NCBI RefSeq assembly: GCF_902459775.1
Contig: NZ_CABPSQ010000002.1
Span: 186,001 to 250,000 of the forward strand
DNA: 64,000 bases
Direction of reading: 5' to 3'
From: Pandoraea captiosa
Lineage (GTDB): Bacteria > Pseudomonadota > Gammaproteobacteria > Burkholderiales > Burkholderiaceae
Below, one piece after another: positions 43,149-52,026 of this stretch. Positions within the stretch are counted from its first letter, which is position 1. Every line of letters starts with the position of its first letter. Below the pieces are notes generated by a model. It was not told where the DNA came from. It ran no database searches and saw only the letters and a list, made by a program, of their open reading frames with translations. The translations under genes were made by a program, and so were the position numbers.

Positions 43149-45616
43149 GCGACGATCTCCGCAACGCCACGCTGCTAGACCTGTTCCGCATGGAGACGGA
43201 GACGCAGGCCCAAGTGCTCGGCGACGGGTTGCTGGCGCTCGAACGTGCGCCGACCGATGCGTCGCAACTCGAAGCCTGTATGCGGGCCGCGCACTCGCTC
43301 AAGGGGGCCGCGCGCATCGTCGGGGTCGAGGCGGGGGTGTCGCTCGCTCACGTGCTGGAAGACGCCTTCGTCGCGGCGCAGGGCGGCGCGCTCGTGCTGG
43401 ACGTGCCGATCATCGATCGCTTGTTGCAGGGCGTGGACCTGCTCATGCGTCTGGCGCATCCGCCGGGGCGCGATCCGGACTGGGCGCAGGGGGCGGGCAA
43501 GACCGAAATCGATGCCTTCGTCACAACATTCACGCAAACGCTCACCTCGCGATTGGAAGCGGCGTCGAAGGGCAAGTCGCAAGGCGTGTTGGCAGAAGAA
43601 CCGAGCACGTTCGACTACGCCAGCTATGGCCTGCCGACGACTGACGCCGGATCGGCGCGCGGCATGCCTCCGACGCTTGCGACGTTGCCGGTAACGCCCG
43701 CGTCAACGGACCAAACGGACAAAGCGGACAAAGCGGACGGATCGGTGCCCGTGGCCGCGTCGTCTGCGCTCACATCTGACGGTCACAGGCATGATGGCTT
43801 CGAGACCGCGCGCGACGCGGACACGTCGAACGCCCGCGAGGCCACCGACAACACATCGCGGGCGTTGCGCGTTTCCGCAGACAACCTCGACCGATTGCTG
43901 CGACTGTCGAGCGAGGCGCTGGTGGCGTCGCGCTGGTCGCAACCTTTTGCGCAGTCGTTGCAGCGCCTCAAGCGGCATCAGCACGATGCGGGCGACGCGC
44001 TCGATCGCGTGAGCTCGGCGCTGGCGCAGGTGGCCGATCGCTCGGACGAAGACCGTCAGGTATTGCTGGCGGCGCTGGCCGATCTTCGCCGTGCGCTCGG
44101 CGGAGGAAGTCAGTTGCTCGCGCAGCAGATCCACGAGCTCGACGATTTCGACCGTCGCTCGACGCAGTTGTCGCAGCGCCTGTACGACGAAGCCCTTGCG
44201 TGTCGCATGCGCCCCATCGACGATCGACTCGGCGGCTTCGCGCGCATGGTGCGCGACCTCGGGCGCTCGCTCGGCAAGCCGGCGCGGCTCGACATCCGCG
44301 GCGCCGACACACAGGTCGATCGGGACATTCTCGACCAGCTCGAAGCGCCGCTGGGGCATCTGCTGCGCAACGCCGTCGATCATGGGCTGGAAAGTGCGCA
44401 GGCGCGCGTGGCGGCAGGCAAACCGAGCGAAGGCGTCATCACGCTCACTGCACGTCACAGCGCGGGTCTGTTGCTGGTCAGTGTGGCCGATGACGGCGCA
44501 GGGATCGACATCGAGCGCGTACGCGAGACCGTGGTCCGGCGCGGGCTGGTGACGCCGGACACCGCCGCGCGACTCGATGACAATGAACTGCTCGAATTCC
44601 TGATGCTGCCGGGATTTACCCTGCGCGATACGGTGACGGACGTCTCGGGACGTGGCGTCGGCCTCGATGCGGTGCGTGCGATGGTGGCGACGGTGCGCGG
44701 CACGGTGCGCATCGAGCACACGCCGGGGCGTGGCACCAAAGTGACGCTGCAATTGCCGCTGACGCTTTCGGTGGTGCGCAGCCTGCTCGTCGAAGTCGCC
44801 GGTGAGCCCTATGCGCTGCCGCTCGCAAACTTGTCGCGTACGCTGGCGTTGCCGCAGGAACGCATCGACATGCTCGAAGGGCGTCCGCATTTCACGCTGG
44901 ACGGCAAGCAGATCGGGCTCGTGAGCGCGCAGCAGGTGCTGTGCGGCACCGCGCCTGCGGGGCTTGCGGGCGATCAACCCGTCGTGGTGTTCGGTGAGGG
45001 TGACGCGCGTTACGGGCTGGCTGTCGACAAATTCCTCGGCGAGCGCATGCTCGTCGTGCAACCGCTCGATGCGCGCCTCGGCAAGCTGCCCAATATTGCC
45101 GCTGGCGCGCTCGCGGAAGACGGCTCACCGCTGCTCATCATCGACACGGCGGATCTGGTGCGCTCCATCGCCAAGGCGGTCGAGATGGGCGCGCTCGATC
45201 GGTTGCCGGTGCGCGCAACGCAATCGGGCGGACGTGCACGCAAGCGCGTGCTGGTCGTCGACGATTCCCTGACCGTGCGCGAGCTCGAACGCAAGCTGCT
45301 GGCCGCGCGCGGCTACGACGTGAGTGTGGCCGTCGATGGCATGGATGGCTGGAACGCAGTGCGAAGCGAAACGTTCGACATGGTGATCACCGATGTCGAC
45401 ATGCCGCGCATGGACGGCATCGAACTGGTGACCCTGATCAAGCGCGACACGCGCACGGCGGAATTGCCGGTCATGATCGTTTCCTACAAGGATCGTGAGG
45501 AAGATCGACAACGCGGACTCGATGCGGGTGCCGACTATTACCTCGCGAAGGGCAGCTTCCATGACGACGCGTTGCTGCGCGCTGTTGTGGATCTCATCGG
45601 GGAGTCGGGGTCATGA
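43145..45616 (+). CDS. wspE: Hybrid CheA-type histidine kinase WspE
   Basis: An 823-residue hybrid kinase. An Hpt domain carries the phosphorylated H50 (AAHSLKGAARIVG). After a variable linker come the dimerisation region, the ATP-binding domain (HLLRNAVDHGLES, DDGAGIDIERV, GRGVGLDAVRAMV), a CheW-like regulatory domain and a C-terminal receiver with phosphoacceptor D750 (MVITDVDMPRMDG). It passes phosphate to WspF and WspR. A short KADKADG repeat stretch from near-identical 9-bp codons sits in the linker around 43710-43740. Coupled by ATGA overlaps to wspD and wspF. Confidence 0.95.
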   Translation: MSDDLRNATLLDLFRMETETQAQVLGDGLLALERAPTDASQLEACMRAAHSLKGAARIVGVEAGVSLAHVLEDAFVAAQGGALVLDVPIIDRLLQGVDLLMRLAHPPGRDPDWAQGAGKTEIDAFVTTFTQTLTSRLEAASKGKSQGVLAEEPSTFDYASYGLPTTDAGSARGMPPTLATLPVTPASTDQTDKADKADGSVPVAASSALTSDGHRHDGFETARDADTSNAREATDNTSRALRVSADNLDRLLRLSSEALVASRWSQPFAQSLQRLKRHQHDAGDALDRVSSALAQVADRSDEDRQVLLAALADLRRALGGGSQLLAQQIHELDDFDRRSTQLSQRLYDEALACRMRPIDDRLGGFARMVRDLGRSLGKPARLDIRGADTQVDRDILDQLEAPLGHLLRNAVDHGLESAQARVAAGKPSEGVITLTARHSAGLLLVSVADDGAGIDIERVRETVVRRGLVTPDTAARLDDNELLEFLMLPGFTLRDTVTDVSGRGVGLDAVRAMVATVRGTVRIEHTPGRGTKVTLQLPLTLSVVRSLLVEVAGEPYALPLANLSRTLALPQERIDMLEGRPHFTLDGKQIGLVSAQQVLCGTAPAGLAGDQPVVVFGEGDARYGLAVDKFLGERMLVVQPLDARLGKLPNIAAGALAEDGSPLLIIDTADLVRSIAKAVEMGALDRLPVRATQSGGRARKRVLVVDDSLTVRELERKLLAARGYDVSVAVDGMDGWNAVRSETFDMVITDVDMPRMDGIELVTLIKRDTRTAELPVMIVSYKDREEDRQRGLDAGADYYLAKGSFHDDALLRAVVDLIGESGS

Positions 45617-46620
45617 GAATCGGGATCGTGAACGATTCGGTCATTGCGGTGGAGGCGTTGCGACGCACGCTGGCACAGCGACCGGGCTTTGATGTCGCGT
45701 GGGTGGCACACGACGGCGAGCAGGCCGTGCGAATGTGCTCGCCCGTGCCGCCTGACCTCGTGTTGATGGATCTCGTCATGCCCGTGATGGACGGCGTAGC
45801 GGCCACACGCGAGATCATGCGGCGCACGCCGTGTCCGATTCTGATCGTGACGTCCGACGTGGGCCATCACGCTAGTCTCGTGTTCGACGCCATGGGTGCG
45901 GGCGCGGTGGATGCCGTCGATACGCCGGTGCTGGGTGGCGCGGAACTCGCGCGTCCGGCATCGTCGTTGCTCGCCAAGATCGAAGCCGTTGCGGCGCAGC
46001 ATGCCGACGCCAGCGCGCCGCAACCGGTGGTTGCGCAGCGTGTCACCGGCAGCACCGATGCGCTGGTCGCCATCGGCGCGTCCGCCGGTGGCCCGGCCGC
46101 ACTGGCGACGCTGCTGGGGCGGCTGCCCGAGAACTTCGGCGCAGGGGTGATCGTCGTACAACATGTTGACGACGCCTTCGCGCCGGGCATGGCGACGTGG
46201 CTCGATCAGCAGACGCCGCTTTCGGTGCGATTGGTGGAAGCGGGCGAGCGCCCGGTGGCCGGTGCGGTGCTGCTCGCGGGCGGCAATCGACATTTGCGGG
46301 TCGATCTGAGCGGGCGCTGCGTTTTTACCGACGAACCTCGCGATGCGGTGTATCGTCCGTCCATCGATGTATTTCTGCGCAGCGTTGCCGAGAACTGGCG
46401 ATCGCGCGCGGTGGGTGTGCTTCTGACCGGCATGGGGCGCGATGGCGCCGCAGGGCTTGGCGCGATGCGCACACAGGGCTTCATTACCATTGCACAAGAT
46501 CGGGCGACGAGTGCGGTGTACGGTATGCCGAAAGCGGCCGCCGAGGCCGGCGCCGCGTCGCAGATTCTGCCGCTGCCCAATATCGCACCACATTTGGTGA
46601 CCTTGTTCGGCACGCTGTAA
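45613..46620 (+). CDS. wspF: CheB-type methylesterase WspF
   Basis: A 335-residue methylesterase that removes methyl groups from WspA and resets the pathway. The receiver domain has its phosphoacceptor at D53 (LVLMDLVMPVMDG). The catalytic domain has S157 in IGASAGGPAAL, H184 in VVQHVDD and D277 in GMGRDGAAGL, the full CheB triad. Loss of WspF locks the system on in Pseudomonas, giving wrinkly colonies; here it looks intact. Overlaps wspE by 4 bp and is followed 42 bp later by wspR with its own ribosome site. Confidence 0.94.
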   Translation: MRIGIVNDSVIAVEALRRTLAQRPGFDVAWVAHDGEQAVRMCSPVPPDLVLMDLVMPVMDGVAATREIMRRTPCPILIVTSDVGHHASLVFDAMGAGAVDAVDTPVLGGAELARPASSLLAKIEAVAAQHADASAPQPVVAQRVTGSTDALVAIGASAGGPAALATLLGRLPENFGAGVIVVQHVDDAFAPGMATWLDQQTPLSVRLVEAGERPVAGAVLLAGGNRHLRVDLSGRCVFTDEPRDAVYRPSIDVFLRSVAENWRSRAVGVLLTGMGRDGAAGLGAMRTQGFITIAQDRATSAVYGMPKAAAEAGAASQILPLPNIAPHLVTLFGTL

Positions 46621-46662
46621 TCGGACAGCGCAGCAGCGTCAAAAGGAGAGGGAAAAACAACA

Positions 46663-47706
46663 ATGACGACAATTCCGCACCAACTCAGGCCAGACCCGCA
46701 ACCGATCGGCTCGGAGAGCAGCCTGAGCGAATCGTCGGCGATGGTGTTGCTCGTCGACGATCAGGCAATGGTCGGCGAAGCAATCCGCCGCGCCCTGAGC
46801 GGCGAGCCGAACATCGATTTTCACTACTGTGCGAACCCGGACGATGCCTTGCGCGTTGCCGAACAGACACGACCGACCGTCATCCTCCAGGACCTCGTGA
46901 TGCCGGGCACCGACGGTCTCTCGCTCGTGCGGCAGTATCGCGCCAGTCCGCTCACGCGCGACATCCCGATCATCGTGCTCTCGACGAAAGAAGAACCGAC
47001 GATCAAGCGCGAGGCGTTCGCCGCCGGCGCCAACGACTATCTGGTCAAGCTGCCCGACACCATCGAGCTGGTCGCACGCATTCGGTACCACTCCCGGTCG
47101 TATATGAACCTGCTGCAACGCGACGAAGCGTACCGCGCGCTGCGCGAGAGCCAGCAGCAATTGCTCGAGACGAATCTGGAGCTGCAGCGGCTCACGCATT
47201 CCGATGGCTTGACGGGACTGGCCAACCGACGTTACTTCGACGAGTATTTCGGCGCGGAATGGCGACGTGCGCTTCGCGAGCAACGCGAGTTGGCGCTGTT
47301 GATGATCGACGTCGACAACTTCAAGATTTACAACGACACGTACGGTCACATTGCGGGTGACGAGGTGTTGCGCCGGGTGGCGCGCACGATGGCGGAAGCG
47401 GCGGCGCGTCCCGCGGATCTCGCCGCGCGCTTCGGTGGCGAGGAGTTCGTGATGGTGTTGCCCAACACGTCGGCGAGCGGCGCGGCTGCGATTGCGGAGA
47501 AAGTGCGTGCGCAGATCGAAGCGATGGCGATTCCGCACGTCGGGTCGGCCAACGGCCGACATGTGACCATCAGTCTCGGTGGTGCGGCGCTCGTGCCGCG
47601 CACACACATGGCGTCGACGTCGTTGATCGAGTCGGCGGATCTGGCGCTGTATCGCGCCAAGCAACAGGGCAAGAATCGCGTGGAGATGCAGCCGGGCGCT
47701 TCCTGA
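46663..47706 (+). CDS. wspR: Diguanylate cyclase response regulator WspR
   Basis: A 347-residue output protein that makes cyclic di-GMP from two GTP. The receiver (phosphoacceptor D77 in LQDLVMPGTDG) is joined by a helix (QQQLLETNLELQRLTHSDGL) to a GGDEF domain with the active-site GGEEF at 258-262. The inhibitory site RxxD is present as R249-P-A-D252, five residues before it, so product feedback is expected. AGGAGA precedes the start. Phosphorylation by WspE should drive clustering and activity, promoting biofilm. Confidence 0.95.
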   Translation: MTTIPHQLRPDPQPIGSESSLSESSAMVLLVDDQAMVGEAIRRALSGEPNIDFHYCANPDDALRVAEQTRPTVILQDLVMPGTDGLSLVRQYRASPLTRDIPIIVLSTKEEPTIKREAFAAGANDYLVKLPDTIELVARIRYHSRSYMNLLQRDEAYRALRESQQQLLETNLELQRLTHSDGLTGLANRRYFDEYFGAEWRRALREQRELALLMIDVDNFKIYNDTYGHIAGDEVLRRVARTMAEAAARPADLAARFGGEEFVMVLPNTSASGAAAIAEKVRAQIEAMAIPHVGSANGRHVTISLGGAALVPRTHMASTSLIESADLALYRAKQQGKNRVEMQPGAS

Positions 47707-47721
47707 GCCTGAGGAGGGTGC

Positions 47722-48471
47722 ATGACCTTCGAGCTGTTCTATTGGCCGGGCCTGCAAGGCCGTGGCGAGTTTGTCCGCCTCGCCTTCGAGGCCGCCGGTA
47801 CACCGTATGTGGAGATCGTGCAGGGTGATGAGCCCGGTCAGGGGATGGACGGTCTGCTGCACGCCATGGACGATCCCGCGTGCATGGACCCGCCCTTCGC
47901 CCCGCCGTTTCTGCGTATCCGTCATGCCTCGGGCGACGAGCTGATCGGCCAGACGGCGAATATTCTGGCGTATCTGGGGCCATTGCTCGGCCTCGTCGGC
48001 GAAACGCCGCGCGCGCGACGCTGGGTCAATCAGCTACAACTGACGATTGCCGATCTGGTGGCCGAGGTTCACGACGGTCATCACCCCATCGCCAGTCGTC
48101 TCTATTACAGCAATCAGAAGGCTGAAGCGCGCAAGCGCACCGCAGACCTGATCGATTATCGGCTGCCCAAATTCTTCGGCTACTTCGAGCGGGTGCTCGC
48201 GAACAATCCCCACGCGGGCGGATGGCTGTCGGAAGGCGCCATGTCGTATGCCGATCTGTCGCTGTTTCAGGTGATCGAGGGGCTGCGCTACGCATTTCCG
48301 CGTGCGATGTCCGGCTTCGCGAAAGCATTCCCGCGCTGTCAGGCGGTGCACGACGCCGTGGCCAGCGCACCGCTTGTCGCGGCGTATCTGGCATCGCCCC
48401 GACGTATCCCGTTCAACACCACGGGCATCTTCCGTCATTACAAGGAACTGGACCGCACCTCGCCGTTTTGA
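47722..48471 (+). CDS. Glutathione S-transferase family protein
   Basis: A 249-residue glutathione transferase with the N-terminal thioredoxin-like domain (TFELFYWPGLQGRGEFVRLA, with the Tyr at position 7 likely activating glutathione) and the helical C-terminal domain (SYADLSLFQVIEGLRYAFP). The pattern is of the alpha/mu/sigma-like branch. Substrate unknown. GAGGAG precedes the ATG. It starts 15 bp after wspR, so it may be carried on the Wsp transcript, but no functional link is established. Converges on a GNAT gene 9 bp away. Confidence 0.9.
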   Translation: MTFELFYWPGLQGRGEFVRLAFEAAGTPYVEIVQGDEPGQGMDGLLHAMDDPACMDPPFAPPFLRIRHASGDELIGQTANILAYLGPLLGLVGETPRARRWVNQLQLTIADLVAEVHDGHHPIASRLYYSNQKAEARKRTADLIDYRLPKFFGYFERVLANNPHAGGWLSEGAMSYADLSLFQVIEGLRYAFPRAMSGFAKAFPRCQAVHDAVASAPLVAAYLASPRRIPFNTTGIFRHYKELDRTSPF

Positions 48472-48480
48472 GCGCGCCGC

Positions 48481-49083
48481 TTATTCGGGCAGCGTGGTGT
48501 CGCCTGCGTTAAGGGGGCGTTGCATGAGAACGGTGTCGATCCAGCGGCCGAACTTGAAGCCGACGGATTTGAGCATGCCCGCGTGCTGGAAGCCGCAGGC
48601 GGCGTGCAGGGCGAGGGACGCCTGATTGCCGCTGTCGCCCACGTTCGCGATCAGTTGGCGCCACGGACCGCCTTCGCAGCGCGCGATGAGCGTGAGCAAC
48701 AATGCGCGCCCCACACCTTGCCCGATGGCGTCGGGCGCGATGTACACGGAGTCTTCCAGCGTGAACCGATACGCCGAGCGGGGCCGGTAATGCGTGGCGT
48801 ATGCGTAGCCCAGCACCCGGGCGTCGCGCTCCGCGACCAGATACGGCAGACCCGCATCGAGCACCTTTGCGCACCGGGTGCGCATCTCAACCTCGTCCGG
48901 CGGAATCTCTTCGAAGGACGCGGATCCGTTGCGCACGTGATGCGCGTAGATCGCGGTGATGGCAGGCAGGTCGTCGTCGCGTACCGGACGCACAGTGCAT
49001 GCACTTCGCGCGAGGTCGGTGCCGACACGGCGCGGCGCTTGCGTAGCGGAAGAGGACGAATGCGGGGCGTTGGACGACGACAT
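48481..49083 (-). CDS. GNAT acetyltransferase, phosphinothricin N-acetyltransferase type
   Basis: A 200-residue GNAT enzyme. After a Ser-rich leader, CTVRPVRDDDLPAITAIYAH starts the fold, and HHVRNGSASFEEIPPDEVEM, YATHYRPRSAYRFTLEDSVY and the acetyl-CoA loop GQGVGRALLLTLIARCE follow; GFKFGRWIDTVLMQRPL closes it. This is the PAT/MddA pattern, acetylating methionine sulfone/sulfoximine or phosphinothricin-like amino acids. ATG 49083 begins MSSSNAPHS; an extended reading to 49152 lacks support. Confidence 0.88.
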   Translation of the reverse strand: MSSSNAPHSSSSATQAPRRVGTDLARSACTVRPVRDDDLPAITAIYAHHVRNGSASFEEIPPDEVEMRTRCAKVLDAGLPYLVAERDARVLGYAYATHYRPRSAYRFTLEDSVYIAPDAIGQGVGRALLLTLIARCEGGPWRQLIANVGDSGNQASLALHAACGFQHAGMLKSVGFKFGRWIDTVLMQRPLNAGDTTLPE

Positions 49084-49248
49084 ACGATGGCGCGAGCGTG
49101 GGTTTTCGGTTTTCACAACGGGCCGCACAAATGGCCACACAAACGGGCACACAAACGGTCCGTGACTGTCAGCAGTGTGCGCCGCTCTCCTCTATAAGAA
49201 AAGCTGGCGCTGGTTATGAAATGCATAAGTATTTCTTTGAGGTGAGGC

Positions 49249-50709
49249 TCATGCGTGCTTCGTGTCCGCTTCCTTACCCGCTGCTTCGGCGTCGTCTTCC
49301 GCTTTCCCGGGCGAAGGCGGTACGCCGCCTGCGCGCTGAACGGCATCGCCGCCCGACGTGGCGTGCGCTGCGTTCATGGCGTCGAGGCGTTGACGCACGA
49401 AACTGATGTGTTCTCGCAGCACGTAAAACTGGGCCGCGTACGCCAGCGGAATCTTCAGCCGGTTGACGGCGGCCTCGATGGTGTCGAGTCGTTCGCGCAG
49501 ACTTTGATACTCGGTGTGAGCGTCGTCCGCCAACGCTTCGCGCTCCAGCGCGATGAGTCCGCCGTACCAGCGGTACAGACGCGACTTCACGCGCCAGCTA
49601 TAGAGCGACGGCACCAGTCGGAACGCCGGGATCAACACCACGATGATCGGCACGAGCAGCACGACGATGCGGTCGGCAAGGCTGGCGATCCAGAACGGCA
49701 GATGACGGTAAAGGAAACCCTTGCCCGACTTGTAGTAGCGCGCGGCGTCGTCGGAGATCGGGAATTCATGCACTTGTGCGGAGGGAAACTCCCCGGCGCG
49801 TTGCATCAGATTCGCCTTGCCGTGGACCTCGCGTGCCGCTTCGATCAGCAGATCGGAGAGCGCCGGATGCAGGCTCTCCCGCGCCACGAGTTCGACGGTC
49901 GGGCTGATGACGTGCACCGGTTGCGCGGGCAGATTGCGACCGAGATCGAAGACGCCGCGCGGCAGCGTCAACTGATTGAGATAGGTGAAGCGCCGCGTGT
50001 AGGCGTCTGCCTGCGCGAAATCCATGAGGCGAATGCCGGGCGTGCGAATGAGCTTGCCCATGGTGGGGCCGGTCGCCGTGTCGCCGGTGAGCATGGCGGC
50101 GTCGACACGGCCGTCGATCAGCGCCTGAGCGGCTTCCTGCCCGTCGTAGGCCGTGAGCTTCGTCGATCCGCCGGGCTCGATGCCATTCGCCTTGAGCAAT
50201 GTGAGCGCGAGAGCCCGTGCGCCGCTGCCTTCCCGGCCGATGGCGATGCGCTTGCCGGTGAAATCGGACAGTTTGGTGACGCGCTCGCCGCGATAGAACA
50301 CCGAGATCGGTGCATAAAACATGCTGCCGAGCGAGACGAGGCCGTCGATGTCCAGGCCCTGCGACACGCCACCCTGCACGAGACCGAGGTCCACGTTCTC
50401 GTTGTCGTTCGCCAGACGCTCGACGTTCTGACGCGAGCCCTCCGAGGGCAGCACGTTGAGCGTGATGCCGTCGCGCGCGAGGATGGTCTTGTAACGTTGC
50501 GCTGCGCTCCAGAACGAACTGCCCTCGGGGCCGGCGCTCAGCGTGATGGTGCGCGGCGGGGCCGGTTGCACGAGCCATACGGCGAGCCAGATGGCGGCAA
50601 TCGCAACCAGGACTACCGGGCCAAAGGAGACGGCGAGATCTCGCCAGGAAATCGCGACGAAGCGCGCGCGGAGTCGCCGGTGGGCGGGTTGGTTCGAGTC
50701 AGTCGTCAT
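49249..50709 (-). CDS. TAXI-family solute-binding protein with two membrane anchors
   Basis: A 486-residue TAXI-type (TRAP-associated extracytoplasmic immunogenic) protein. An N-terminal helix (SFGPVVLVAIAAIWLAVWLV, about 28-47) leads into the binding domain: ITLSAGPEGSSFWSAAQRYK, VLPSEGSRQNVERLANDNEN, VDLGLVQGG, DFTGKRIAIGREGSGARALA and QALIDGRVDAAMLTGD. A second hydrophobic region (DRIVVLLVPIIVVLIPAFRL, about 345-365) and a cytoplasmic helical tail follow, which are not part of soluble TAXI proteins. No TRAP permease subunits are near. Function without them is unclear; it may be a sensor-like or orphan binding protein. Confidence 0.88.
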   Translation of the reverse strand: MTTDSNQPAHRRLRARFVAISWRDLAVSFGPVVLVAIAAIWLAVWLVQPAPPRTITLSAGPEGSSFWSAAQRYKTILARDGITLNVLPSEGSRQNVERLANDNENVDLGLVQGGVSQGLDIDGLVSLGSMFYAPISVFYRGERVTKLSDFTGKRIAIGREGSGARALALTLLKANGIEPGGSTKLTAYDGQEAAQALIDGRVDAAMLTGDTATGPTMGKLIRTPGIRLMDFAQADAYTRRFTYLNQLTLPRGVFDLGRNLPAQPVHVISPTVELVARESLHPALSDLLIEAAREVHGKANLMQRAGEFPSAQVHEFPISDDAARYYKSGKGFLYRHLPFWIASLADRIVVLLVPIIVVLIPAFRLVPSLYSWRVKSRLYRWYGGLIALEREALADDAHTEYQSLRERLDTIEAAVNRLKIPLAYAAQFYVLREHISFVRQRLDAMNAAHATSGGDAVQRAGGVPPSPGKAEDDAEAAGKEADTKHA

Positions 50710-50778
50710 CGATGCATCAGGCGGGCTTGTCCAACACCCGGCCGATCATACGCCATCTACGGATGGCGATTCTGCGTG

Positions 50779-50818
50779 CGGCCCATTCGGCCCCATTCAG
50801 CCCCATTCGGCCCCATTG
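50779..50818. repeat. Four-unit 10-bp tandem repeat
   Basis: Units of CGGCCCCATT: GCGGCCCATT, CGGCCCCATT, CAGCCCCATT, CGGCCCCATT. It lies between the 3' end of a LysR gene and the 5' region of the TAXI gene, about 70-110 bp upstream of the TAXI start. Confidence 0.8.
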
Positions 50819-50839
50819 GCGGGGGCGATCACAGACGTC

Positions 50840-51763
50840 TCATCGCTTCGCCAGACTTTGCGCGAGTTGCTTCCACAGGTGGTCTGCGGCGGGCGAGAGG
50901 CGGCGCCCCACGCGCGTCATCATCTGGCTGGAGAATCCGGCGGCGATCGGATGATCGATCGGCACGGCCACCAGCTCACCGAGTTCGATACCGCGTCGCG
51001 CGGTAATCGCCGACATGAAGGCCACGCCGAGGCCGGCGGCAGCGAGCGTCTGCGCGGTGTTGAACAGATCGACCCGATACGCGGGAATCACGTTCAGGCG
51101 CGCCGTATCGAGCACCGAGTGCACGAACTGCTGAACGCCGTGCTCCTCGGTCATGAAGATGAGCCGCTCGTGCACCAGTTCCGAGGGCGGCACGCTCGTC
51201 ATGGTCGCGAACCGGTGCGTGGGCGCCACCACGGCGCACAGCGCCTTGGCCGCAAACGGGTGGATGCGCATGGCGGGATCGTCCTCCGAGCGGGCGCACA
51301 GACCGATGTCGACGACGTCGTCGCGCACCAGCGAGAGCACCGTGGGCGTGGGGCCGGATCGGATCTCGACGAGGATGTCGGGATAGCTCATCGAGAAACG
51401 CTGCAACGCTTGCGCGATCAGCCGGCCGATGAATCCTTCCCCGACGCCGATCGCCACGCGTCCGCGCTTGAGATGCCGGTATTCCTCCAGCCGCGCCGAC
51501 AGATCCCGCTGGCGGCGTTGACCGTCACGGTAATAGTCGATGAGCACCTGACCGATTTCGGTGACGATCACGTTGCGCCCACGTCGCTCGATGAGGGGAA
51601 AGCGCAGCCGCCGTTCCAGCGCGGCGACCTGTCGGCTGACGACGGAAGGATTCACGCCGAGCGATTCGGCCGCCATGCGCACACCGCCCATTGCGGCAAT
51701 TTCGGCGAGGTATCTGAGCGGACGCTCGCCGATGTCGTCCATCCATGAATCGCTGGTCATCAT
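50840..51763 (-). CDS. LysR-family transcriptional regulator
   Basis: A 307-residue LysR regulator. HTH at about 12-60 (LRYLAEIAAMGGVRMAAESL, GVNPSVVSRQVAALERRLRF), effector domain from about 90 (RGRVAIGVGEGFIGRLIAQA). Divergent from the M20 hydrolase/permease operon with an LTTR-like dyad between, so it is the likely regulator. Two adjacent ATGs (51763, 51760) fit; longer forms up to 51844 are possible but untypical. Confidence 0.9.
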   Translation of the reverse strand: MMTSDSWMDDIGERPLRYLAEIAAMGGVRMAAESLGVNPSVVSRQVAALERRLRFPLIERRGRNVIVTEIGQVLIDYYRDGQRRQRDLSARLEEYRHLKRGRVAIGVGEGFIGRLIAQALQRFSMSYPDILVEIRSGPTPTVLSLVRDDVVDIGLCARSEDDPAMRIHPFAAKALCAVVAPTHRFATMTSVPPSELVHERLIFMTEEHGVQQFVHSVLDTARLNVIPAYRVDLFNTAQTLAAAGLGVAFMSAITARRGIELGELVAVPIDHPIAAGFSSQMMTRVGRRLSPAADHLWKQLAQSLAKR

Positions 51764-51928
51764 TGATTTCACTATTGCGCTCGAACGATCGTGCCGGTCG
51801 GACATGTCGTCGCCACGCGGTCGCGCGCATGGGCGACGGCGCATGGTGGAACGTTGCTAACTTATTGAATTGGCGCCCGGTTTTTGCTGACGAGACAGGC
51901 AGCGTGCGGACAGTCCTTTTCACACAAT

Positions 51929-51947
51929 TGTTGCCTTGAAAGCAACA
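51929..51947. promoter_or_regulatory. LysR-type operator candidate
   Basis: TGTTGC-N7-GCAACA (spacer CTTGAAA), a perfect 6-bp dyad matching the T-N11-A layout. It lies 80 bp upstream of the M20 hydrolase start, between it and the divergent LysR gene. Confidence 0.6.
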
Positions 51948-52026
51948 TTTTGACGTGCTTTGCGTCATGGGTGCGAAATTTCGTCGGTGCAATACTCCGC
52001 GTTATTCAAAAAGAGAGGAGTCCTCG

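Noticed and set aside
49255-51006. 583-residue plus-strand open frame
   Set aside because: Antisense to the TAXI gene and part of the LysR gene; a GC-rich shadow frame without a ribosome site.
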